Origin: JALOPX01 sp041309605
GTDB lineage: Bacteria > Krumholzibacteriota > Krumholzibacteriia > Krumholzibacteriales > Krumholzibacteriaceae
DNA: 20,468 nucleotides
Reading direction: 5' to 3'
NCBI GenBank assembly: GCA_041309605.1
Contig: JBFYZH010000090.1
Location: 1-20,468 of the forward strand
Positions 14,636-20,468 of this stretch are shown in pieces (position 1 is the stretch's first letter; each line of letters opens with the position of its first letter). The position numbers and the translations under genes are program-made. The notes under the pieces are model-generated. The model was not told where the DNA came from, did not search any database, and was given only the letters and a program-made list of their open reading frames with translations.

Positions 14636-14664
14636 AGTATAAAAAGCGGCGAAGGCCCTGTCAA
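14636..14664 (-). promoter_or_regulatory. Near-consensus promoter of tandem tRNA-Ser genes
   Basis: TTGACA (14664-14659), exactly 17 nt, then TATACT (14641-14636): a full -35 consensus and five of six -10 bases. It is the strongest promoter in the window, as expected for stable RNA genes. Confidence 0.8.
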
Positions 14665-14754
14665 CATAATAGCAAAAGCGCCGCTTCCCGAGCCATATCG
14701 GCAGCGCTCGATTTTGGGCGCAGCCATGGACATCTCCGCGGCGTCCGGCGGGCA

Positions 14755-15693
14755 TCACTCCGGGCCGGCCGCTCCCCATTCCCTCAGCCTCCTCCTGTTC
14801 CTGATCCTTCTTGCCGCGTACGCGACAAGGAAGAGAAGGACGACGGAGATCCAGAAGGGCGACGAATGCAGAAGGGCGCCCGCGTTCCCGTATTTTTTCT
14901 CAAGCCGCATGTGGTAACCGGCGGTGAAATCGCCCGGCGACTTGCCGAAGGTCAGGAGAAAAGCCCGGTCGAAATCCCCCAGATCGCTTATGAAGGATAT
15001 CAGCGTCACAAGATCCCCCGGATTTTCCCTTAACAGTTCCTCCACCGCCGCATAGCTCAGCCGGTACGCCGCCGAAGCCTCGTTGGCGGACCTTGGAAAA
15101 GTTCCTTCGAGATTCTCCAGGTCCGGAAGCCGCCCGCTCCAGATCGATGTCGCGAAGTTCCATTGGTCGATCAGCGTCCATTCCCGGGACTGCCTCATCG
15201 CGAGTCCCTCCATGAACCATGCCGGACATCGCGCGCCTCTTACCTTCTGCGAGAAGAGAAGGTGCGAAAGTTCATGCCTGATAACAGTCTTCAGCGGCCG
15301 TGGCGATCTCAGCACGGCGACGGCGTCGATCCCCATCAGCATGCGTCCCAGGTCGCTGTACGCCTCTCCCCACTCCTGGATCGCCCCGCCCGACAGAAGA
15401 TCGAACTCGCTTCTGTCCGGAACTATGTAGATGTGGATCGCACCCGGCCCGGCAAGACCGATCTCGCACGCGATATCGCCGGCCGATTCGCAGATCAGCT
15501 TTTCAACCTCCAGCGAGATCCGTGACGTCCGCTCCGAGAAGTGAATGAAGAACGGGCCGCACGAAGCCTTCCTGACCTGGTACCCGGCCTCGTCGAAAGC
15601 GACCCGGTCCGCGGCGCCGGCAGGGCCGCGGGAGAACAGCGCGATGAAGATGAAGGCCGCCAACGGCACGTATCTTTTCGCCATCGACATCAT
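14755..15693 (-). CDS. Membrane-anchored peptidase MA-family (gluzincin) metallopeptidase
   Basis: A 312-aa protein with an N-terminal signal peptide (about 1-27, ending GPAGAADR), an extracytoplasmic zinc-peptidase domain and one C-terminal membrane helix (280-296, WISVVLLFLVAYAA) followed by an Arg-rich tail. The zinc motif is HELSH (140-144), with the likely third ligand E162 in WFMEGLA, the usual gluzincin spacing; E141 would be the catalytic base. The layout matches peptidase MA-like proteins as I recognise them; no substrate is known. The start ATG 15693 overlaps the mnmA stop as ATGATG; ATG 15684 is an alternative. The longer open frame upstream belongs to mnmA sequence. It is the last gene of the nifS-mnmA transcript. 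A link to sulfur transfer is not evident and co-transcription may be incidental. Confidence 0.82.
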   Translation of the reverse strand: MMSMAKRYVPLAAFIFIALFSRGPAGAADRVAFDEAGYQVRKASCGPFFIHFSERTSRISLEVEKLICESAGDIACEIGLAGPGAIHIYIVPDRSEFDLLSGGAIQEWGEAYSDLGRMLMGIDAVAVLRSPRPLKTVIRHELSHLLFSQKVRGARCPAWFMEGLAMRQSREWTLIDQWNFATSIWSGRLPDLENLEGTFPRSANEASAAYRLSYAAVEELLRENPGDLVTLISFISDLGDFDRAFLLTFGKSPGDFTAGYHMRLEKKYGNAGALLHSSPFWISVVLLFLVAYAARRIRNRRRLREWGAAGPE

Positions 15694-16799
15694 CCGTCTT
15701 TCCCGTGCGCGGTTATTATCCCTCCGCCGATGATCCTTGTCCCGCTGTACAGAACGAGCGACTGCCCCGGAGTCACGGCTCTCTGCTCCTCGACGAAAAC
15801 GACCCTGCATATGCCGCCGCCGACCTCTATCCGCCCGACTTCGGCTGGACCGTGCCTGTAACGAATCCTGGCCTTCAGCGGAAGACCGGGGCGCCTGATT
15901 CTCATCCTGAGCCTGGAGCATGTGGCCGATCTCGAAAAAAGCCGGTCGTTTTCCGCGAGAACGATCCTGTTTGCCGCCGGATCGACGCTGCATACGTACA
16001 TGGGAGACGCTCCGGAGATTCCGAGTCCCTTTCGCTGCCCCACCGTGTAACGGAACACTCCGTTATGAGTGCCGACGACATTGCCGCAGGCGTCCACGAC
16101 CTCGCCCGGATCCGGCTCGATATAAGACGATAGGAAGCCCGGCAGGTCGCCGCCCGGTATGAAACAGATATCCTGGCTCTCCCTGCCCGTACTCGCCGAC
16201 AGGCCCGCCTCCTCCGCAATCTTTCTCACATCTTCCTTCGTGGTATTTCCAAGGGGGAAAACGCAGCGTTCCAGCAGATCGACGGGGACCCTGTAGAGAA
16301 AATAGGACTGGTCCTTCGCCCGGTCCGCCGACATTTCGAGCCACACCCTCGAGCCGACGTCCCTCGCGGTTCGGGCGTAATGCCCCGTCGCGATCCTCGC
16401 CGCTCCAAGGGAAGCGGCGACCGCCGCGATCGAGGGGAACTTCAATTTCTCGTTGCACGTCACGCACGGATTCGGAGTGCGCCCTGCCCGGTACTCGCCG
16501 ATGAAATCCTCGACGACCTTTGTCCGGAAATCCCCCGTCAAGTCGACCGCCCGGTGTTCGATTCCGAGCGTTCCGCACACGGACCGGGCCCGGATCACCG
16601 ATGGATCATCCGAAAGATCCCGCCCGCCGCATGCGCCGCATTGAAAACCGAAGGTGACGCCGACAACGGTGTATCCGGCGTCGCGCAGAAGCAAAGCGGC
16701 GGTCGAGCTGTCGATCCCGCCGCTCATTCCGAGGACTATTCCTTCTCCCGGCCGCGCCGGGGGCAGGATTCCGAACCGGGATGTATCGATTTTCTTCAA
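15690..16799 (-). CDS. mnmA: tRNA-uridine 2-sulfurtransferase MnmA
   Basis: A 369-aa cytoplasmic enzyme that thiolates U34 of Lys, Glu and Gln tRNAs using ATP and persulfide sulfur. Visible motifs are the PP-loop GMSGGIDSS (24-32), TPNPCVTCN with catalytic C112, KDQSYFL (162-168), ESQDICF with the second catalytic C212, and YTVGQRKGLG (251-260). C112 and C212 are the expected catalytic pair. An unusual Cys-rich segment FQCGACGG (52-59) stands where many homologues have other sequence. The start is a TTG at 16799 with only a weak upstream site; no ATG exists between the nifS stop and the PP-loop, so TTG is likely. It follows the desulfurase gene by 30 nt, a natural pairing since the desulfurase supplies the sulfur. 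Confidence 0.93.
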   Translation of the reverse strand: MKKIDTSRFGILPPARPGEGIVLGMSGGIDSSTAALLLRDAGYTVVGVTFGFQCGACGGRDLSDDPSVIRARSVCGTLGIEHRAVDLTGDFRTKVVEDFIGEYRAGRTPNPCVTCNEKLKFPSIAAVAASLGAARIATGHYARTARDVGSRVWLEMSADRAKDQSYFLYRVPVDLLERCVFPLGNTTKEDVRKIAEEAGLSASTGRESQDICFIPGGDLPGFLSSYIEPDPGEVVDACGNVVGTHNGVFRYTVGQRKGLGISGASPMYVCSVDPAANRIVLAENDRLFSRSATCSRLRMRIRRPGLPLKARIRYRHGPAEVGRIEVGGGICRVVFVEEQRAVTPGQSLVLYSGTRIIGGGIITAHGKDG

Positions 16800-16829
16800 T
16801 TGGTTTACCCGCGATCGCCGCCTCGCCGG

Positions 16830-18020
16830 TCAGGATCTTTCCTTTATAGGCGACATCTCCCGCAGACGCCGGGCCACGCCTGGGAATGCGTCGAGGAACA
16901 TGTCGACCTCCGCCTCGGTATTGCCCGCGCCGAGACTGATCCGGATACTTCCCTGCGCTTCGACGGGATCGAGCCCCATCGCCATGAGCACGTGGCTCGG
17001 ATCGGTCTCCCCCGTAGCGCAGGCGCTGCCGCTCGAAAGAGCGAATCCGAGCATGCTCATGTAGAGGGTCATGGCCTCCCCCTCCACGCGCGTCACCGTC
17101 ACGTTGCACGTGTTGGGAACCCTCTCGGCGCCGGCGCCGTTTATCTTCACGCCGGGGATCTTCTCCAGAAGACCCTTTTCGATCCTGTCCCTGAGCCTTG
17201 CGATATGGGTCATTTCTTCGCCCAGGCGTTCGGCGCTGATCCTGCAGGCCTCGCCGAATCCCGCTATCGCCGGAACGTTCTCCGTGCCGGGCCTCAAGCC
17301 CGATTCCTGGTGCCCCCCCGTAAGGACGGGTTCGACGGCCGTCCCGCTCCTTACATACAGGGCGCCGATTCCCTTGGGACCGTAAAACTTATGGGCGGAA
17401 ATCGACATCAGGTCGGCTCCGATAGCGCCTGCGTCGACAGGGATCTTTCCCGCTCCCTGCACCGCGTCGACGTGGAAGGCGACCCCTCTGCTTCTCGCGA
17501 TGGACGAGATGCCGGCCAACGGCTGCACCACGCCCGTTTCGTTATTGGCCAGCATGATCGTCAGCAGGACCGTTTCGGGCCTAATGGCCGCTTCGACGTC
17601 CTCCATCCTGACACATCCCTCCGGAGTCACGGGAAGGTATGTGACATCGACTCCGGTTTTCTCGAGGGCTCTGCATGTCCGAAGCACGGCCGGATGTTCT
17701 ATCGACGAGGTGACAACGTGCGGCCTGCAGGTGGATTTTCTTCCGGCGGCGACGATTCCCCTGATCGCGAGGTTGTCGGACTCGGTTCCACCCGAGGTAA
17801 AAATGATCTCCTCAGGCTCGGCGCAGATCAGAGAGGCGACCTGCGAGCGCGCCTTTTCGACGGCGTTTCTCGCTTCCTGTCCGAAAAAATGCAGGCTGCT
17901 GGCGTTTCCGAACCGCTGCCGGAAAAACGGCAGCATCGTTTCGATGACTTCCTGCCTGGCGTACGTTGTGGCGTTATGGTCGAAATAGACCCGTATTCCC
18001 TTTTCGTCCCCGTCGTTCAT
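16830..18020 (-). CDS. Cysteine desulfurase (NifS/IscS family)
   Basis: A 396-aa pyridoxal-phosphate enzyme that takes sulfur from cysteine as a protein persulfide. It shows YFDHNATT at the start, His109 in SSIEHPA, the PLP Schiff-base lysine K211 in SAHKFYGPKG, GLRPGTENV, and the catalytic cysteine C334 in SSGSACATG. The full family length is present. ATG 18020 has GGAGAG about 10 nt upstream. With mnmA directly downstream it is most likely a dedicated desulfurase for tRNA thiolation, like YrvO of Bacillus, though a role in Fe-S assembly is also possible; no iscU or other Fe-S scaffold gene is in the window. Confidence 0.93.
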   Translation of the reverse strand: MNDGDEKGIRVYFDHNATTYARQEVIETMLPFFRQRFGNASSLHFFGQEARNAVEKARSQVASLICAEPEEIIFTSGGTESDNLAIRGIVAAGRKSTCRPHVVTSSIEHPAVLRTCRALEKTGVDVTYLPVTPEGCVRMEDVEAAIRPETVLLTIMLANNETGVVQPLAGISSIARSRGVAFHVDAVQGAGKIPVDAGAIGADLMSISAHKFYGPKGIGALYVRSGTAVEPVLTGGHQESGLRPGTENVPAIAGFGEACRISAERLGEEMTHIARLRDRIEKGLLEKIPGVKINGAGAERVPNTCNVTVTRVEGEAMTLYMSMLGFALSSGSACATGETDPSHVLMAMGLDPVEAQGSIRISLGAGNTEAEVDMFLDAFPGVARRLREMSPIKERS

Positions 18021-18055
18021 CGGTAATGACTCTCCGTCGTCGTAAATTTACCGAT
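18019..18055 (-). promoter_or_regulatory. Inverted repeat around the desulfurase transcription start
   Basis: ATCGGTAA (18055-18048) and TTACCGAT (18026-18019) are a perfect 8-bp inverted repeat separated by 21 nt, and an inner palindrome GTAAATTTAC spans 18051-18042. It straddles the predicted transcription start and reaches the start codon, enclosing the ribosome-binding site. It could be an operator; an RNA hairpin is possible only if transcription starts upstream of 18055. Confidence 0.4.
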
Positions 18056-18083
18056 ATATGTCATTTCCGCGGCGGCAGGTCAA
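18053..18083 (-). promoter_or_regulatory. Promoter of nifS-mnmA operon
   Basis: TTGACC (18083-18078) and TATATC (18058-18053) with a 19-nt spacer, or CATATA two bases upstream with a 17-nt spacer. No other candidate is better in the 100-nt gap. Confidence 0.45.
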
Positions 18084-18122
18084 GCCTTAATGAGCGGGGA
18101 AAAACGGGGCCGGGAACCGGAA

Positions 18123-18707
18123 TCACCTGGTTATCTCCATCCTCTCGATCCTGTCGTCCTTCTTTATGCCGGTCACCAGATCCATTCCCTCCACCACCCT
18201 GCCGAACAGGGTATATTCCCCGTTGAAATTGGCCTTGTGCTTTTTCATTATGTAAAACTGGGTCGTGGCCGAATCGTAATTGTCCGGGAGTCTTGCCATC
18301 CCGACCATTCCAGGTTCGTGCGTGAGGTTCTGGTCGAACATCTCGCCTTCGATCGTCGGGTATTCATTCTCCTTTTTCCCCGCCTGCACCAGGAATTCCT
18401 CCACCCTGTGGAAACGCACTCCATTGTAGAATCCATCCCGCACCAGGGCGAGAAAACGATCCACCGTTCCGGGAGCGTCCTCCGGAAGGGTCTCGATCAC
18501 GACCCTCCCGCCGCTGTCCAGGATGATCGCGACCCTGGCGGGGCCGCCGGCGATGCTGTCGGCTGTTTGAGCCTCCGCGCCCCCGGCATCCGCCGGTTTT
18601 TCCTCCTGCGCCGCCGCCCCGGCCGTCACGAAAAAAGCCGTCAGGGTCGCGGCGGTCAAAGCGTGAATCCACACGGCCCGTAAAGACATATTTCGAAGAG
18701 ACACCAT
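18123..18707 (-). CDS. Exported cyclophilin-type peptidyl-prolyl cis-trans isomerase
   Basis: A 194-aa protein with a signal peptide (about residues 1-33, hydrophobic core ALTAATLTAFFVTAG ending AAAQ), a short Ala/Glu-rich linker and a cyclophilin domain. Family landmarks are FYNGVRFHRVEEFLVQAG (the FHRVI-x-FMIQGG motif) and GMVGMARL with QFYIM (the G-x-x-SMAR and QFFI strands). The Arg of FHR and the Phe/Met of the active site are largely preserved, so catalysis is plausible. It would assist folding of exported proteins in the periplasm. ATG 18707 has a perfect AGGAGG 7 nt upstream; the longer frame to 18764 lacks one. It lies after the TPR lipoprotein gene but a strong terminator separates them; I see no clear promoter of its own, and a weak GC stem with T5 follows at about 18095-18122. 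Confidence 0.88.
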   Translation of the reverse strand: MVSLRNMSLRAVWIHALTAATLTAFFVTAGAAAQEEKPADAGGAEAQTADSIAGGPARVAIILDSGGRVVIETLPEDAPGTVDRFLALVRDGFYNGVRFHRVEEFLVQAGKKENEYPTIEGEMFDQNLTHEPGMVGMARLPDNYDSATTQFYIMKKHKANFNGEYTLFGRVVEGMDLVTGIKKDDRIERMEITR

Positions 18708-18767
18708 CGTCGAACCTCCTTGGAACGCAAAGGGTTTTTCCGGGAGAGCATTCCTTCGACTCACCTT

Positions 18768-18801
18768 AAAATCAAAAGCCTCCCCGTCAGCCGGGGAGGC
18801 T
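18768..18801 (-). terminator. Intrinsic terminator after TPR lipoprotein gene
   Basis: A perfect 9-bp stem AGCCTCCCC/GGGGAGGCT (10 bp counting the inner G-C pair) followed on the minus strand by TTTTGATTTT. It lies 40 nt after the TPR gene stop. Confidence 0.85.
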
Positions 18802-18840
18802 AAAAAAGGAACCGATGTCTTTCCTGGTGCGTCGTAAGGA

Positions 18841-20004
18841 TTATTCGTACTTTGCCTTTTCCTTCTCGGCTTCCCTTCTCTTGATCAGCTGCTCCTGCCT
18901 TGTTACCTGTTTGACCGCCGAAGGGGACCAGTTCGGATCGTTCAGGCCGACGACCTTCTGGAATTTTACCATGGCTTCCTCGTAATTTTCAAGCTTGGAA
19001 AGAGCCCATCCCCACTGGTAATAGAGGATCGCCTCCTGGCCGCCGTTGAGTTTCAACCCGGCCTGCGCCGATTCCATGGCCTTCGTGAAATTATTGCTGT
19101 CGTTGTAGATCTTCGAGAGGATCGCGTAGGTCAGGGCGTCCCCGCCGTTCAGCGCGTTCGCTTTTTCGAGCTCCACGGCCGCATCCTTGTCGCGTTCGCT
19201 CTTGGAGTAGCAGAATCCGAGACGTTGATGGAAATCGGCCGTTTCCGGATATATGTTCACAAGCTCCTCGTAAAGGGGAATCGCGTTCGCATAACTCGCT
19301 TCGCTGAAATATGACTTCGCGAGCTTTTTCTTGAATTCGTGATTCTCCGGATCGGCCGTTATGGCGCGCCTGAGGTATTCGTATTTTTTTTCCTTGTTGC
19401 CCAGTTCCTCGTAAAGACCGGCCAGGGTTCCCATCGTCGTCGCATCGGCGGCGTTGGAATTGAGCGCCGTTTCGTAAAATTGGATTGCGTCCTGCGTCCT
19501 GCCCCGTTTCTGGGCTATGAACGCGAGGTTGACGTTTCCATTGTAGTGATTCGGATCCTTTTCGAGAAGCATCTTGAAATATTCATCGGCCTTGTCCCAG
19601 TTTTCAAGGCGAAGATAATTATACCCGATGGCGCTTATCAGGCCTTCGTCGCCCGGAGAGAGCTCGAGCGCCTTTGAATAAGCTTCGACCCCCTTGTCGT
19701 AACTCTGCCTGTTCGAATACGCCGATCCGAGCTGGGACCAGGCTTCAAGGTATCCGGGTTTGATAGACACTGCGTTCTGGAGGTTGGCTATCGCTTCGTC
19801 ATATTTGCCCGCGGAAAGAAATTGCTGGGCGGACTGATAGGCTATCTCCGCAGGACCGAGATTCCTCTCGAATCCCTGCGCGTCGGTCGTGGACTCCCCG
19901 CCCGACGATGTGACGTCCGTATTGACACCGCTGCCGGCGGTGGGCCCGCAACCGGCGTAAATGGCCACAAATAGAGCGAAGATCGCGGAAAATGCCCTTC
20001 TCAT
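18841..20004 (-). CDS. TPR-repeat lipoprotein
   Basis: A 387-aa protein with a lipoprotein signal: MRRAF, hydrophobic core, lipobox YAGC (Cys19), then a Ser/Thr/Gly-rich linker to about residue 45. From about residue 50 to 360 it is a run of roughly eight tetratricopeptide repeats (typical pieces: GKYDEAIANLQNAVSIKPG, YDKGVEAYSKALELSPGD, WDKADEYFKMLLEKDPN). The tail is charged and Lys/Glu-rich. It would be anchored to a membrane and act as a protein-binding scaffold; no enzyme motif is visible. ATG 20004 has GGAAG 5 nt upstream. Such proteins occur with outer-membrane assembly, pili or secretion systems, but nothing here assigns a partner. Confidence 0.88.
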   Translation of the reverse strand: MRRAFSAIFALFVAIYAGCGPTAGSGVNTDVTSSGGESTTDAQGFERNLGPAEIAYQSAQQFLSAGKYDEAIANLQNAVSIKPGYLEAWSQLGSAYSNRQSYDKGVEAYSKALELSPGDEGLISAIGYNYLRLENWDKADEYFKMLLEKDPNHYNGNVNLAFIAQKRGRTQDAIQFYETALNSNAADATTMGTLAGLYEELGNKEKKYEYLRRAITADPENHEFKKKLAKSYFSEASYANAIPLYEELVNIYPETADFHQRLGFCYSKSERDKDAAVELEKANALNGGDALTYAILSKIYNDSNNFTKAMESAQAGLKLNGGQEAILYYQWGWALSKLENYEEAMVKFQKVVGLNDPNWSPSAVKQVTRQEQLIKRREAEKEKAKYE

Positions 20005-20067
20005 CTTTACTTCCTTTCGATTCGGCTTCAGTTCGTCGGTCCGTTACGTTCCACCTTACCCTGATTT

Positions 20068-20096
20068 AATCTATTAAGGAGCGTCCCGGGTGTCAA
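20068..20096 (-). promoter_or_regulatory. Promoter of the TPR lipoprotein gene
   Basis: TTGACA (20096-20091), a 17-nt spacer and TAGATT (20073-20068) on the minus strand. The predicted leader is about 55 nt. With the terminator at 18768-18801 it makes the gene a single transcription unit. Confidence 0.65.
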
Positions 20097-20149
20097 GCCC
20101 AAGTTGGCCGGGCCGGCCGATCGAAGCCGCGGCGGTTTGCCGGGACAAT

Positions 20150-20468
20150 TCATCTCCGGGGATTCCATTCCCCGGAGGGCGCGGGGGAATTGAGGGCATT
20201 TTGCAGCATTACGATATTCTCTCTGGCCCTGGCGGCAAGAAACCCGTCCGGCGCCAGCGCAATGACCTTTTCCCATTCAGCGAGCGCTTCCCTGTACATG
20301 TTGCACTCCCAGAAGAAAATCGCCAGGTAGAACCTGGGCTGCGGATCGCCCGGTGCCGCCTCGAGCGCGCGGGAGAGGTGTTCCCATGCGACGTCATAAC
20401 TCTTCTGCCCGAACAGGATAAAGGCCAGATGCGAATTGGCCAGGACATCGTCTGGTTTTATATCCACG
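20150..20468 (-). CDS. TPR-repeat protein, partial (N-terminus outside window)
   Basis: About 106 codons open to the window edge and ending in TGA at 20152-20150. The visible part holds two to three tetratricopeptide repeats (NSHLAFILFGQKSYDVAWEH, then RFYLAIFFWECNMYREALAE and a half repeat up to VIALAPDG). The frame is open at the edge, so the GTG at 20467 is probably internal and the gene starts upstream. The last codons and stop overlap a perfect 9-bp hairpin (20154-20177, CTCCGGGGA/TCCCCGGAG) without a T tract. A paralogous relation to the adjacent TPR lipoprotein cannot be judged. Confidence 0.75.
   Translation of the reverse strand, partial: VDIKPDDVLANSHLAFILFGQKSYDVAWEHLSRALEAAPGDPQPRFYLAIFFWECNMYREALAEWEKVIALAPDGFLAARARENIVMLQNALNSPAPSGEWNPRR

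Noticed and set aside
16380..18026. 548-aa plus-strand open frame opposite the desulfurase and mnmA
   Set aside because: Same codon-usage shadow effect; both minus-strand genes have intact catalytic motifs over the whole stretch.

Overview
The window is 20.5 kb of GC-rich bacterial chromosome. Every gene I can support, protein or RNA, lies on the minus strand, so the transcriptional order runs from high to low coordinates. Signal peptides, lipoprotein signals, type IV minor pilins and a periplasmic nickel component point to a didermic (Gram-negative) bacterium. A ferredoxin-dependent 2-oxoacid oxidoreductase and a nickel-uptake operon suggest an anaerobic or microaerobic lifestyle with nickel enzymes. 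Gene content and the NikR box resemble Deltaproteobacteria sensu lato or FCB-type phyla, but I cannot fix the taxon. I see no insertion sequence, prophage, CRISPR array or rRNA.

Layout from low to high coordinates: (1) 1-5179, a minor-pilin operon in the order gspH/fimT, pilV, pilW, pilX. The pilW-like gene is very large (1061 aa): a prepilin with five fibronectin-III-like repeats, a C-terminal jelly-roll-like domain and two EF-hand-like loops. (2) 5479-10064, a four-gene 2-oxoacid:ferredoxin oxidoreductase operon (porG, a GltD-like FAD/Fe-S protein, porA, porB), tightly coupled and closed by an intrinsic terminator. (3) 10159-10317, tRNA-Arg(ACG) with its own promoter. (4) 10413-14254, a complete nikR-nikK-nikL-nikM-nikQ-nikO nickel ECF-transporter operon, with a NikR-type operator directly after the promoter -10 box. 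(5) 14401-14664, two tandem tRNA-Ser genes behind a near-consensus promoter, with a terminator-like hairpin forming the whole leader. (6) 14755-18083, a sulfur-relay operon: cysteine desulfurase, MnmA tRNA thiolase and a membrane-anchored gluzincin-type metallopeptidase. (7) 18123-20468, a periplasmic cyclophilin, a TPR lipoprotein with its own promoter and terminator, and the C-terminal end of a second TPR protein.

Within each block the genes fit together. The minor pilins would prime or decorate a type IV pilus. The Por proteins would form one ferredoxin-reducing enzyme with an attached NAD(P)H/FAD module. NikR would sense nickel and shut off its own importer. The desulfurase would feed persulfide sulfur to MnmA for tRNA wobble thiolation. 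Long plus-strand open frames opposite pilW and nifS/mnmA are shadows caused by codon usage. Several starts are moved from the longest possible frame to the codon with a proper ribosome-binding site; each case is explained in its entry.
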